Positions 39,600-47,744 of a stretch of 55,801 nucleotides of DNA are shown here, piece after piece. The translations under genes and the position numbers were made by a program. The stretch covers positions 1-55,801 of the forward strand of contig CAYUPY010000003.1 in assembly GCA_964446595.1 (NCBI GenBank), in the 5' to 3' direction. Position 1 is the stretch's first letter; each line of letters begins with the position of its first letter. This DNA is from CAYUPY01 sp964446595. Its GTDB lineage: Bacteria > Patescibacteriota > Dojkabacteria > J137 > JAEUSD01. The notes beneath the pieces are model-generated. The model worked only from the letters and a program-made list of their open reading frames with translations. It was not told the origin of the DNA and searched no databases.

Positions 39600-39947
39600 A
39601 TGCCGATTGCACCAAGTAGTGATGAAATTTTAACTAATACCCGCACATTTCTGCATAAGCAGGGACTAAACGAGAATGTGGAAGCAGAAGATAGATTAGA
39701 GAAGATCTTTGAGATCCTGGCAGCCAGCCGAAACACTGCTAGCGCGCTTTATAACTGGGAACCTCCTCAGGGAAAAGGACTGCCACGTAAAATAAAGAAC
39801 TTCATTCAGCTTAAGCTCAAAAACATTATTCTAAATACTTTAGAGAAGTATGTGATGAGACAACAGAAGTATAACGAGGTCGTCTACCAAGCATTACTAG
39901 AGATCAAAACAGAAATCAGGAGTTCAGATCATGGCCATCGCGACTAA
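39600..39947 (+). CDS. Small helical protein paired with a glycosyltransferase
   Basis: The 115-residue soluble protein is predicted helical (IKNFIQLKLKNIILNTLEKY, RQQKYNEVVYQALLEI). Its 3' end overlaps the start of the tandem glycosyltransferase gene by 17 bp, so the two are translationally coupled. Similar QQ-x-FN-type helical segments are found near glycosyltransferases in polysaccharide loci, but I do not recognise a family. It could be a partner or linker protein of the GT4. Confidence 0.62.
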   Translation: MPIAPSSDEILTNTRTFLHKQGLNENVEAEDRLEKIFEILAASRNTASALYNWEPPQGKGLPRKIKNFIQLKLKNIILNTLEKYVMRQQKYNEVVYQALLEIKTEIRSSDHGHRD

Positions 39948-42240
39948 ATCCAATCAAGAGAATATGCTAGCAAATGCTGGCTTGCAGGAAGAGAAGCCTC
40001 AAGTGCTGGTAGTTGGCCCTTACGCGTCAAACTATAGCTTTGCCAAAGTCAACCGCGGCCTTGCCTTAGGTTTAGCTCAAACAGCTAAATCGTATTCTGT
40101 GCGAATTTGGAGAGAACCATCAGTAGGTTTAGACTATGCTCCTTCCGAGGCTGACTTACAGAAACTACCTGGATTAGCGGAAATACTCACGAATAACGTA
40201 GAAGATACCGCTATCACTATTTACAATAGCTTTACACCTGACTCTGAATTTTATGGTTTAGAGACCTTGCCTGGCAGAATCAAACTTATGTATATGGCAT
40301 GGGAGGAAAGTGTATTCCCTGCTAGCCGGGTAACCGAAATGAATAAGCACCTACATGGGGTAATGACGGCCAGCTCTTTCACTAAAGAAATACTCCGTCG
40401 GAGCGGGGTACAAGTGCCAATTGTGGTTGTACCGAACGCCCTTGATGACAAGTTCTTAAGTTACACCCCAAAACCATACCCACTAAAAACCAAAAAGAAA
40501 GTAAAGTTTTTGCATATTAGTTCGGCGCGCATCCGTAAAGGAGTAGATGTAATGTTGCGCGCCTACTTTAACAGTTTCACAGCTGATGATGATGTAGTAT
40601 TAATTATTAAGAGTTTTCCTGGCCCAGACAACACTGTGAACGACCAGCTAGGCAAGTTAAGAAAGGATTACCCTAACGGACCTGAAGTACTGCACATTTT
40701 TGATCCCAATTTAAGTGAAGAAGAGCTTATTGACTTAACGGCGATGGCTGATGCCTGCGTCTACCCCACTCGCGCGGAGGGCTTTGGTCTCCCTATTGCT
40801 GAGGCTATGTTTCTTAAGCGTCCAACTATCGTAACTGGCTATAGCGGCCATATGGATTTTTGTGACGAAGACTCAGCCTTGCTAGTAGACTACGAAATTC
40901 AGGATGCCTCAGATTCAGAAATGGTTAATATTGGTGCTAAGTGGGCAGAACCTGATCAGAAAGACTTAGAAGCTAAACTGCGTTACGTTTACGAAAACAT
41001 AGGCAGTGAAAAATTAAAGGAACTTGGTAATGAAGCCTACGAGTATGTTGAGCACTTAACTTGGAAAGATAGTGCTGAACTTGCATGGGAATTTATTGAG
41101 GAGATACAAAACTACGCCAGTTTAAAAAGTCAAAAAGTAGCAGTGATGTCAGAAATAAATACGATCGGCGGCATCGCTGAGTATTGTCGCGATCTATATA
41201 ATTCAGTGCAACACAGCTTTAACGAATTCTACTTTATTGGGAACAGCGATGCTGCCGATCGCACCCGCGCGGACGCAGAAAATGTAGTAAGGCTTTGGGA
41301 ACAAGGCTCACAAGATTTTTCGAAAATAATCGGGTTTTTAAAGGAAAAACAGATTGACTATTTGCATATTCAACACCATTCCTCGTACCTCCCGATGAGC
41401 GCTTTAGCTAAGCTCATAAATACAGTAGCTCAACTAAAGTCAGACACAGGTATTAAGATTTTGCTTACCCCACATGATACCCAAAGCAAAGGTTCAGACT
41501 TTAGCCAGATTAAGACAGAACTAAAGCAAGTTGATCATATTTTTGCTCACAAACAGGTAGATTTAGACCTGTTTTTAAAACTGGGAGTGTCAAAAGAGGC
41601 TGTGTCGTTGTTCCCGCTACCCTTTGATGAGTATCCGTTGTGGTCTCAATCCCAATTACGAAGCAACATGCAGTTAGAAAATAATCATCCTATACTCGTT
41701 ACTCACGGTATTTACTCTTTTCACAAAGGACTGTTGCAAACTGCAGAAGCAGTAGCACAACTAAAGTCAGAATATCCACAGATTCTGTGGCTGGCAGTAA
41801 ATGCTATTAGCCCTAACAATATTTCTTCTAGTGATACTTTTGACCAAGTCCAAGCTAAGGCTAAGCAGTTGGAAATTGAAGAAAATGTGAGATTTTTCCC
41901 CGACTTTTTAGATTCGCTCGAGGTGATGGCACTACTTCAGGTTGCTGATATTGGCCTTTTAGTTTATGACGAGGTAGGTGAATCTGCTAGTGCGGCTGTA
42001 CGTAAGTTTTTAGCATCTGGAACTACAACAATTGTAACTGATATCCCAATGATGACAGAGCTAAATCACCAACAAGAAGTTTACAAAATAACCAATAATA
42101 AACCCGAACAAATTGCTCAAGGGATCAAAGATTTACTAACCAACCCGCAACTAGCCGATGATATTTCTACGAATGCTTTGGAAACTTCAGAAGCACAAAG
42201 CTGGGAAGTAATGGCCCGCAGAATGCTAATCATGTACTAA
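39931..42240 (+). CDS. Tandem two-domain family 4 glycosyltransferase
   Basis: The 769-residue cytoplasmic protein has two GT-B units. The first (about 24-400) has VLVVGPYASNYSFAKVNRG, FLHISSARIRKGVDVML and the EX7E-type block EGFGLPIAEAMFLKRP. The second (about 405-769) starts VAVMSEINTIGGIAEYC and has VTHGIYSFHKGLLQ, FFPDFLDSLEVMALLQVADI and SASAAVRKFLASGTTTIV. Its EX7E motif is degenerate. The enzyme probably adds one or two sugars to a surface glycan. It overlaps the small helical gene at its start, and its stop overlaps the stop of the convergent BaiN-like gene. Confidence 0.87.
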   Translation: MAIATKSNQENMLANAGLQEEKPQVLVVGPYASNYSFAKVNRGLALGLAQTAKSYSVRIWREPSVGLDYAPSEADLQKLPGLAEILTNNVEDTAITIYNSFTPDSEFYGLETLPGRIKLMYMAWEESVFPASRVTEMNKHLHGVMTASSFTKEILRRSGVQVPIVVVPNALDDKFLSYTPKPYPLKTKKKVKFLHISSARIRKGVDVMLRAYFNSFTADDDVVLIIKSFPGPDNTVNDQLGKLRKDYPNGPEVLHIFDPNLSEEELIDLTAMADACVYPTRAEGFGLPIAEAMFLKRPTIVTGYSGHMDFCDEDSALLVDYEIQDASDSEMVNIGAKWAEPDQKDLEAKLRYVYENIGSEKLKELGNEAYEYVEHLTWKDSAELAWEFIEEIQNYASLKSQKVAVMSEINTIGGIAEYCRDLYNSVQHSFNEFYFIGNSDAADRTRADAENVVRLWEQGSQDFSKIIGFLKEKQIDYLHIQHHSSYLPMSALAKLINTVAQLKSDTGIKILLTPHDTQSKGSDFSQIKTELKQVDHIFAHKQVDLDLFLKLGVSKEAVSLFPLPFDEYPLWSQSQLRSNMQLENNHPILVTHGIYSFHKGLLQTAEAVAQLKSEYPQILWLAVNAISPNNISSSDTFDQVQAKAKQLEIEENVRFFPDFLDSLEVMALLQVADIGLLVYDEVGESASAAVRKFLASGTTTIVTDIPMMTELNHQQEVYKITNNKPEQIAQGIKDLLTNPQLADDISTNALETSEAQSWEVMARRMLIMY

Positions 42241-43535
42241 GCCTGAAGCTTTCCGGCCACGTAACCACTACTCCAACTCCATGACAAATTAAAACCTCCT
42301 ACGTCCCCATCTACATCAAGGATTTCTCCTGCCAGGAATAAATTAGGGACTAAGTTTGATTCTAGAGTTGTTGTTTTTACTTGTGTGTTATTAATTCCTC
42401 CAGCTGTAAATTCAGCTTCATTCCAGCCACGAGTCCCGTCAACTTTAACGATATATTCGGTTATATTACCTGCCAACCTGGAAAGTTCTACTTGTGTAAC
42501 TTCACTTACCAACTTTGCGTTAGGCAGATCGGAAACCTGCAAGATAGCGGCGGCAAATTTATTTGGAAATAATCCGTATAGGCTCTTTTCGAGCCCTTGA
42601 TCAGGTCTCTTCTGCCATCTTTCTTGTAGTTCGTCTATCACTTCTTGTTTGGATTTTCCAGGAAGAAAATTAAGTTTCAGCGCAGCAGCGCTGCCTTGTT
42701 CTCGATGCACATGAATGCTGATTTCACGACTCACGTTAAGAATGACGGGGCCTGATAGACCATATTTTGTAAACATCATGTCGTCAGCACGGGTTTTAAT
42801 TTCTTGACCGTTAATGATAGAAGTAACTTGTGTCTCCATGCGCTGCCCTTGAAGTAGTTGCGAGAGGGGATTTTTAGCCTCTAAGGGCAGCGCAGAGGGG
42901 ACCGGTTCTACTAGTGAATGTCCTAACTCTTCAACCAAACTATATCCTGAGCCATTTGAACCTAATGCTGGATACGTTTTTCCCCCAGCGGATAGAATTA
43001 GATAGCTGGATACAAAACTATATTCTTGAACACGCTTGCCATCACGTTCTATCTCCCATGCTTGTAATTGAAAGTTTTCTTGTGGGAGGTTTGGTGCAGT
43101 AATTTTAGTAACTTCAGTATTCAAAAATACAGCGATTTTGGCACGCTCAATCTCGTCTAGCATCATTTCCGTAATTGTATGGGCCTGATTGGTAACGGGA
43201 AACATCTTCCCGATATCTGTTTTTCTTTCTACATATAGTCCCACGCCCAGGTCTTCAAAAAAACTAACAATATTATCAAAGCCAAACTGATTAAAAATTG
43301 ACTTAATAAAGTCATCTTGGGCCCCGTAATAGTGACTATCAATACTTTCGTGCAAATTGATGTTCGTAATATTACAGCGCCCTGCCCCACAAACTAGTAT
43401 TTTCCGCCCTAGGGCAAAAGTACGATCAAGAATAGCTATATTATATTCTGGATGGTGGCGACGTGCTGATATTGCAGCCATCATTCCTGCTGCTCCACCC
43501 CCTATTATTATGAGATCAAATTTCTTTTGCTCCAT
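42237..43535 (-). CDS. HI0933/BaiN-like NAD(P)/FAD-dependent oxidoreductase
   Basis: The 432-residue flavoprotein has the FAD site LIIIGGGAAGMMAAISARR near the N-terminus, then the family signature GRKILVCGAGRCNITN, SAGGKTYPALGSNGSGY, FTKYGLSGPVILNVSR and the terminal LFLAGEILDVDGDVGGFNL. Family members (YhiN/BaiN) are widespread; most have unknown substrates, although some reduce unsaturated bile-acid intermediates. It converges with the GT4 gene with overlapping stops and is 2 bp downstream of another glycosyltransferase on the same strand. Confidence 0.92.
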   Translation of the reverse strand: MEQKKFDLIIIGGGAAGMMAAISARRHHPEYNIAILDRTFALGRKILVCGAGRCNITNINLHESIDSHYYGAQDDFIKSIFNQFGFDNIVSFFEDLGVGLYVERKTDIGKMFPVTNQAHTITEMMLDEIERAKIAVFLNTEVTKITAPNLPQENFQLQAWEIERDGKRVQEYSFVSSYLILSAGGKTYPALGSNGSGYSLVEELGHSLVEPVPSALPLEAKNPLSQLLQGQRMETQVTSIINGQEIKTRADDMMFTKYGLSGPVILNVSREISIHVHREQGSAAALKLNFLPGKSKQEVIDELQERWQKRPDQGLEKSLYGLFPNKFAAAILQVSDLPNAKLVSEVTQVELSRLAGNITEYIVKVDGTRGWNEAEFTAGGINNTQVKTTTLESNLVPNLFLAGEILDVDGDVGGFNLSWSWSSGYVAGKLQA

Positions 43536-43537
43536 TG

Positions 43538-44641
43538 TTATTCTGCGGTTATAAAATCTACAATTCGCTGAGCCACATTATCCCAACTGTACGTTTCAAT
43601 CAATGCTTGATGGGGCGGAGATTTAGGCTGTTTTGCTAATTCAGCAAATCCTTGTGCCATATCATTAATATCAGTAGGGTCTACAAAAATAGGATCCGAA
43701 TCAAACTCTATATGTCTAAATACTGGAATATCAGAACACAAAATAGGTAAACCACGGGAACGTGCTTCTATTAAGGGCAATCCAAATCCTTCTTCTATGC
43801 TTGTTTGCACGAATCCAGCAGACTGATCAAAAATATGGGGGAGATCTTCTTCTTCAAGAAACCCTAAAAATCGCACTTTTTTTTCTACCCCTAGCTCCTG
43901 TGCCTCAGCCAGTATCTGACCATATAGCCAGCCAGTTCCGCCCCCTATTAAATAATGAAAATCGGCTAAGTCAGGATAAGTCTTGATCGCTTGCGCAAAC
44001 GCTTTTACAGTCTGTTGGTAATTTTTGCGTGGTTGAACTGTACCGAGGCTGAAAAAATACTTCTTAGGAAGCTTTAACTTTCTTGAGACTTTGGCTTGTT
44101 GGTCTAAATCAATTGCAGTTTTAGTCCACTCTGCTAACCCCGCATCTGTCACAATTATCGGTTTTTCATAGCCTGGAAATTTCTTTTTAAATGCCAATTT
44201 AGTAGTTTCGGTAAGTGCGGCGATTTTGGTTGCAAAGAGCCGTGCAAACCAGAGACTCAGCCAAAATCGCCACCGTAGTCCTCCAGTCACTGTCTGCGGG
44301 TGGGTAATCGGTGATAGATCATGAATCACCTGCAATGTTGGAAAAAATACACAGGCAGTGTTCATAGTCACTTCTAGGAGGATGTCTACATCTTTCTCCC
44401 GTAACTGCCGACCGAGTAACCAATACCAGATAAACCCACCTCCTTGCCATTTGGGAACTGACGGCTGTACTAGAATGCTAGCGTTTTCTGGTAAATCAAA
44501 ATTTAGGACTTCATGCTGGCGCATACATAGCACAAACTCATGTTCAGAATTGTGCAACAGCGAGTTAAGTACTCCTTTTAGGTAATTATTTACCCCTGCT
44601 CCGTCACGATTAATTTGGCTTAAGTCAATTGCGATTCTCAT
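43538..44641 (-). CDS. Family 4 glycosyltransferase
   Basis: The ATG at 44639-44641 gives MRIAIDLSQINRDGAGVNNY, a normal GT4 start; an upstream start adds an unlikely tail. The 367-residue protein has the GT-B fold marks LQVIHDLSPITHPQTV, YFFSLGTVQPRKNYQQTVKAF, KVRFLGFLEEEDLPHIF and the EX7E block EEGFGLPLIEARSRGLPILC. It probably transfers a hexose in surface polysaccharide assembly. It diverges from the scaffoldin-like gene, with a 7-bp palindrome between them. Confidence 0.9.
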   Translation of the reverse strand: MRIAIDLSQINRDGAGVNNYLKGVLNSLLHNSEHEFVLCMRQHEVLNFDLPENASILVQPSVPKWQGGGFIWYWLLGRQLREKDVDILLEVTMNTACVFFPTLQVIHDLSPITHPQTVTGGLRWRFWLSLWFARLFATKIAALTETTKLAFKKKFPGYEKPIIVTDAGLAEWTKTAIDLDQQAKVSRKLKLPKKYFFSLGTVQPRKNYQQTVKAFAQAIKTYPDLADFHYLIGGGTGWLYGQILAEAQELGVEKKVRFLGFLEEEDLPHIFDQSAGFVQTSIEEGFGLPLIEARSRGLPILCSDIPVFRHIEFDSDPIFVDPTDINDMAQGFAELAKQPKSPPHQALIETYSWDNVAQRIVDFITAE

Positions 44642-44653
44642 TACTTCAACATT

Positions 44654-44671
44654 ATATCTTATAAAAGATAT
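44654..44671. promoter_or_regulatory. Palindrome between GT4 and scaffoldin-like genes
   Basis: ATATCTT and AAGATAT form a 7-bp inverted repeat around ATAA in the 43-bp divergent intergenic region. The position fits an operator or overlapping A/T-rich promoters. The A/T richness makes a chance match quite possible. Confidence 0.4.
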
Positions 44672-44684
44672 CATTTCTCTTCAC

Positions 44685-46514
44685 ATGTTAGTTTTATTTT
44701 CCTATACTGAATGTGATAAATTAGCCAAAAACAGAGTGAAACAACAATACAACCGCTTTCAACTTGCCATCATCACCGGTATTAGCATTATGCTAATAGG
44801 TGTTTTATTTGCATACTTCCAGTTAAGTAGCTTTGGAGCAAATAACGCAGGCCGAAATAACAACGTGGCCTTAAATGTCTCCAATAATGTTGCACTTACT
44901 GGTGGTGGTACTGGAGTTGTAGTAGAGATCACAAGCGATGACTTTGTGGCAACTACAGGTAGTGGTGTTTTAAATATTGCAGAATTGGTGATCGAATTTG
45001 ATAATACAATACTAAGGCTAGATGACATGCAGGCTAATTCAAGTCTTCTAGCTCTTAACGAAAATATAAACAACTCAAACGGAAGCGCTACTATTGATTT
45101 GGCTCAACCAGTAACCGAATTCCCTGCTGGTACTACACTTGTAACGTTGACTTTTGCAGCCTTAGAGCAGACAGATACCGTTGTTAGTCTTGACCATAGT
45201 ACTACTTGGGGATACCCAAACCGTATGAATTTCGCAGCTAGCAATACTGACTTTGATGTCGACTTCCCTGAACCTTCAAGTAGTGCCACAACTAGCTCAT
45301 CTACTGCTAGCGGTTGTGCTAATACAGCAGTAGGCAATGGACGTTCACATCAGATCTGTGCAAACTACTTTATATTGCAAGCTGAAGACTTCAATAATGG
45401 CGGGAACGGCGTGGGATACAATGATCTTGACGCTATGGCTACTGATAGTGAATATGATCCAAACTATCGTTCAGGTGAAACTGTTGATGTAAAAGCTCCA
45501 GTAAATGGAGTACGTGCCGTGGGTTATAACCGTGCAGGTGAATGGTTAAACTTCACAGTTAATGTTCCTCAGGCGGGTGCTTACAGAGTAACTGCACGAG
45601 TCGCTATGGATAGTAGTTCCGGTCAGCTTGGCGTTGCAGTAAACGGTGGGTCTAACGTGGCGACCGGTACAGTACCAAATACAGGCAACTACAATACATT
45701 TGCTGATCTAGTGTTGAATAATAACGTAACCTTAGCCGCCGGTTCTCAGACAATCCGATTTAATGTTATTCAACAGTACTTTGATATCGATTACCTGAGA
45801 TTTGATCTTGTAGCTGCATCAAGCTCATCAACAAGCACTAGTACCTCTACAGCAACAACATCGTCAGCTACAACGACTACAACTAGCTCTGTATCAACAA
45901 CAACAACAACAACAACAACAACTAGCGTCTCTACAACCACGAGTTCTGCGACAACTAGTTCAGTAAGTACAACTACAAGTAGTTCTAGCAGCTCAGCTGG
46001 TTCTGATATCTCTAGATTGTATAGATTCTACAACACTGCAACTGGTGCACACTTCTTTACCCCAGATGAGGGACAGGCATTAAGAGTCTGTGAAAGATTT
46101 GTACCTCCATTCCAGAATGAGAGTATCGGATTCTATGTATATGGCAACCCAGGTGCTGGAAGAATCCCTGTATACCGATTCTACAACCCAAGTAAAGGTA
46201 CCCACCTATACATGAGCGGAGATGAGGGGAAAAGAGCAATTACAGAAGACCCTAGATTCAATACTGTATATCAAATCGAACCGATTACTGGAGAACCAGC
46301 ATTCTATGTAAACGCAGAAGCAGCTGGAACCCCAGTATATAGATTCTACAATGCGAAAACTGGTGCTCACTTTTACACCGCATCAATTACACAAAGGAAT
46401 ACACTGTTGACCAACCCATTGTTCTCAGCATTCCAATATGAAGGTGTTAAGTACTATGTACCAGCCGGGCCAAACGGTAGTGAAGGCTACACATGTCCTC
46501 AAGCCGCACAGTAG
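44685..46514 (+). CDS. Scaffoldin-like surface protein: cohesin-like + CBM6 + three DUF5648 repeats
   Basis: The 609-residue protein has a membrane helix (about 27-47). A cohesin-like domain follows (58-194; LNIAELVIEFDNTILRLDDM, GTTLVTLTFAALEQTDTV). Next are a short linker, a CBM6-like domain (226-377; FILQAEDFNNGGNG, YRSGETVDVK, GYNRAGEWLNFTVNVPQAG, YFDIDYLRFDLV), a long Ser/Thr linker (379-438) and three DUF5648 repeats (444-593; LYRFYNTATGAHFF, VYRFYNPSKGTHLY, VYRFYNAKTGAHFYT). A cohesin beside a carbohydrate-binding module is the minimal design of a cellulosome scaffoldin. The same C-terminal repeats occur in the glycosidase-like and subtilase genes nearby. ATG 44685 is used; a GTG at 44736 is an alternative. 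Confidence 0.78.
   Translation: MLVLFSYTECDKLAKNRVKQQYNRFQLAIITGISIMLIGVLFAYFQLSSFGANNAGRNNNVALNVSNNVALTGGGTGVVVEITSDDFVATTGSGVLNIAELVIEFDNTILRLDDMQANSSLLALNENINNSNGSATIDLAQPVTEFPAGTTLVTLTFAALEQTDTVVSLDHSTTWGYPNRMNFAASNTDFDVDFPEPSSSATTSSSTASGCANTAVGNGRSHQICANYFILQAEDFNNGGNGVGYNDLDAMATDSEYDPNYRSGETVDVKAPVNGVRAVGYNRAGEWLNFTVNVPQAGAYRVTARVAMDSSSGQLGVAVNGGSNVATGTVPNTGNYNTFADLVLNNNVTLAAGSQTIRFNVIQQYFDIDYLRFDLVAASSSSTSTSTSTATTSSATTTTTSSVSTTTTTTTTTSVSTTTSSATTSSVSTTTSSSSSSAGSDISRLYRFYNTATGAHFFTPDEGQALRVCERFVPPFQNESIGFYVYGNPGAGRIPVYRFYNPSKGTHLYMSGDEGKRAITEDPRFNTVYQIEPITGEPAFYVNAEAAGTPVYRFYNAKTGAHFYTASITQRNTLLTNPLFSAFQYEGVKYYVPAGPNGSEGYTCPQAAQ
45895..45922 (+). repeat. (CAA)n triplet tract in the Ser/Thr linker
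   Basis: About nine CAA units encode a run of Thr in the linker between CBM6 and the DUF5648 repeats. Slippage by whole triplets would change linker length without a frameshift. Confidence 0.85.
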
Positions 46515-46542
46515 CAATATACGATAAAGGATAACTTCCCCG

Positions 46543-46569
46543 GGGAGATGATTAAATTCATCTCCCTTT
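46543..46569 (+). terminator. Terminator between convergent scaffoldin-like and acyltransferase genes
   Basis: GGGAGATGA (46543-46551) and TCATCTCCC (46558-46566) form a perfect 9-bp stem with a TTAAAT loop, followed by TTT on the plus strand. It lies 29 bp after the scaffoldin-like stop and 30 bp from the acyltransferase stop, so it may serve both. The U-tract is short. Confidence 0.68.
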
Positions 46570-46598
46570 AACTTGCCTGAAAGATGAGTTTAGGAGGA

Positions 46599-47744
46599 CT
46601 ACTTTAACAGGCTTTTAGCCAGATTCATGAAAGGCCTTTCAATAAAGGCGTATATGGGAATAGATACCGCGATGGAGAATACGGTAGCTACTAAGAATAG
46701 TGGGGCGCCTAACGGCACCAAATTAGTAGCCTTAAAGTACTCAATAATGAAATCATGGGTAAGGTAAACGCTAAAGCTAATTGTACCGACAAATCTTAAT
46801 GGAAAGGACGCAAACAAACGGAATATAAGACTGCGGCGGTTGTAAATCAATAGTAGCATTAATACCATAGTAAAAAGACTAACTAACAAACTGCCTGTGT
46901 CCCCGTACGGATAACTCAGTCCAAAAAAGTCTAACGGAGCACTAGCGCCATTAAAAAGAACATATAAAGTATTCTTATTTAAGGCAAGTAAAGCAATTAT
47001 CATCACAGCGGCTACTCCATCAGCAAGAATGCTTATTAATCTTGAAGAAGTAAACAACTTAGTAATACGTGGTCGTGCTGAAGCCCACACCGCCACCAAA
47101 ATACCCACAATAAAGATATCTAAATGCCATTTACGCACGCTTATGACGCCCTCAGTGCCAGGGACCAGCCACTGAAAACCAAATACCTCTTTGGTAACGA
47201 AAATATGTGCAAAAGCAATTAATAGAAGCAAGATAATATTGGTTAACCAAAAGCGATATTTTGTTAATCTGTATACCACGAACATGATCACCGGTAGGAA
47301 CACGTAAAAGAGAACCTCTTGCTGGATAGTCCAAAAAATACCATCGCCTCGTATTAATAGAAGATGGCGTAGAATATCTGCCGAATACCAAAAACGTAGC
47401 AACCCTATAACCAATACCACAATTGCAAATAGCGGGTAAATACGCAGGATTCTTTTGGTAAAATAGTTGATGAGCGCGCTTAGCTGAAAAGCTTTACCTC
47501 TTTTCTCTAGGAACTGAGAGCTAAGCAAAAATGCACTTAAAATAAAGAAAATATAGACTCCTACCCTTCCGATTCCATATGCACCAAAAGCCACAGAATG
47601 CTCGACTATGACCATTAGCGCGGCGAAGCCGCGCAATCCATCAAGCGCCGTGTTTCTTTCTTCAGATTGGGCAGGAAATCGAAGGGTGTCGCGAAAGGCA
47701 GCCGCTATATCAGTTTGTAGGAACCTTGTAAGCCTCTCCTTCAT
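46599..47744 (-). CDS. Acyltransferase 3 family membrane protein
   Basis: The protein (about 381 aa from ATG 47742-47744) has roughly ten membrane helices and the family's N-terminal catalytic block NTALDGLRGFAALMVIVEHS with the conserved His. Then comes GVYIFFILSAFLLSSQFL, and later a conserved SFSVYLTHDFIIEYF. Acyltransferase-3 enzymes move acyl groups (often acetyl) across the membrane onto cell-surface glycans. The start lies inside the last repeat of the upstream glycosidase-like gene (35-bp overlap), so it is translationally coupled to it. Confidence 0.88.
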   Translation of the reverse strand: MKERLTRFLQTDIAAAFRDTLRFPAQSEERNTALDGLRGFAALMVIVEHSVAFGAYGIGRVGVYIFFILSAFLLSSQFLEKRGKAFQLSALINYFTKRILRIYPLFAIVVLVIGLLRFWYSADILRHLLLIRGDGIFWTIQQEVLFYVFLPVIMFVVYRLTKYRFWLTNIILLLLIAFAHIFVTKEVFGFQWLVPGTEGVISVRKWHLDIFIVGILVAVWASARPRITKLFTSSRLISILADGVAAVMIIALLALNKNTLYVLFNGASAPLDFFGLSYPYGDTGSLLVSLFTMVLMLLLIYNRRSLIFRLFASFPLRFVGTISFSVYLTHDFIIEYFKATNLVPLGAPLFLVATVFSIAVSIPIYAFIERPFMNLAKSLLK

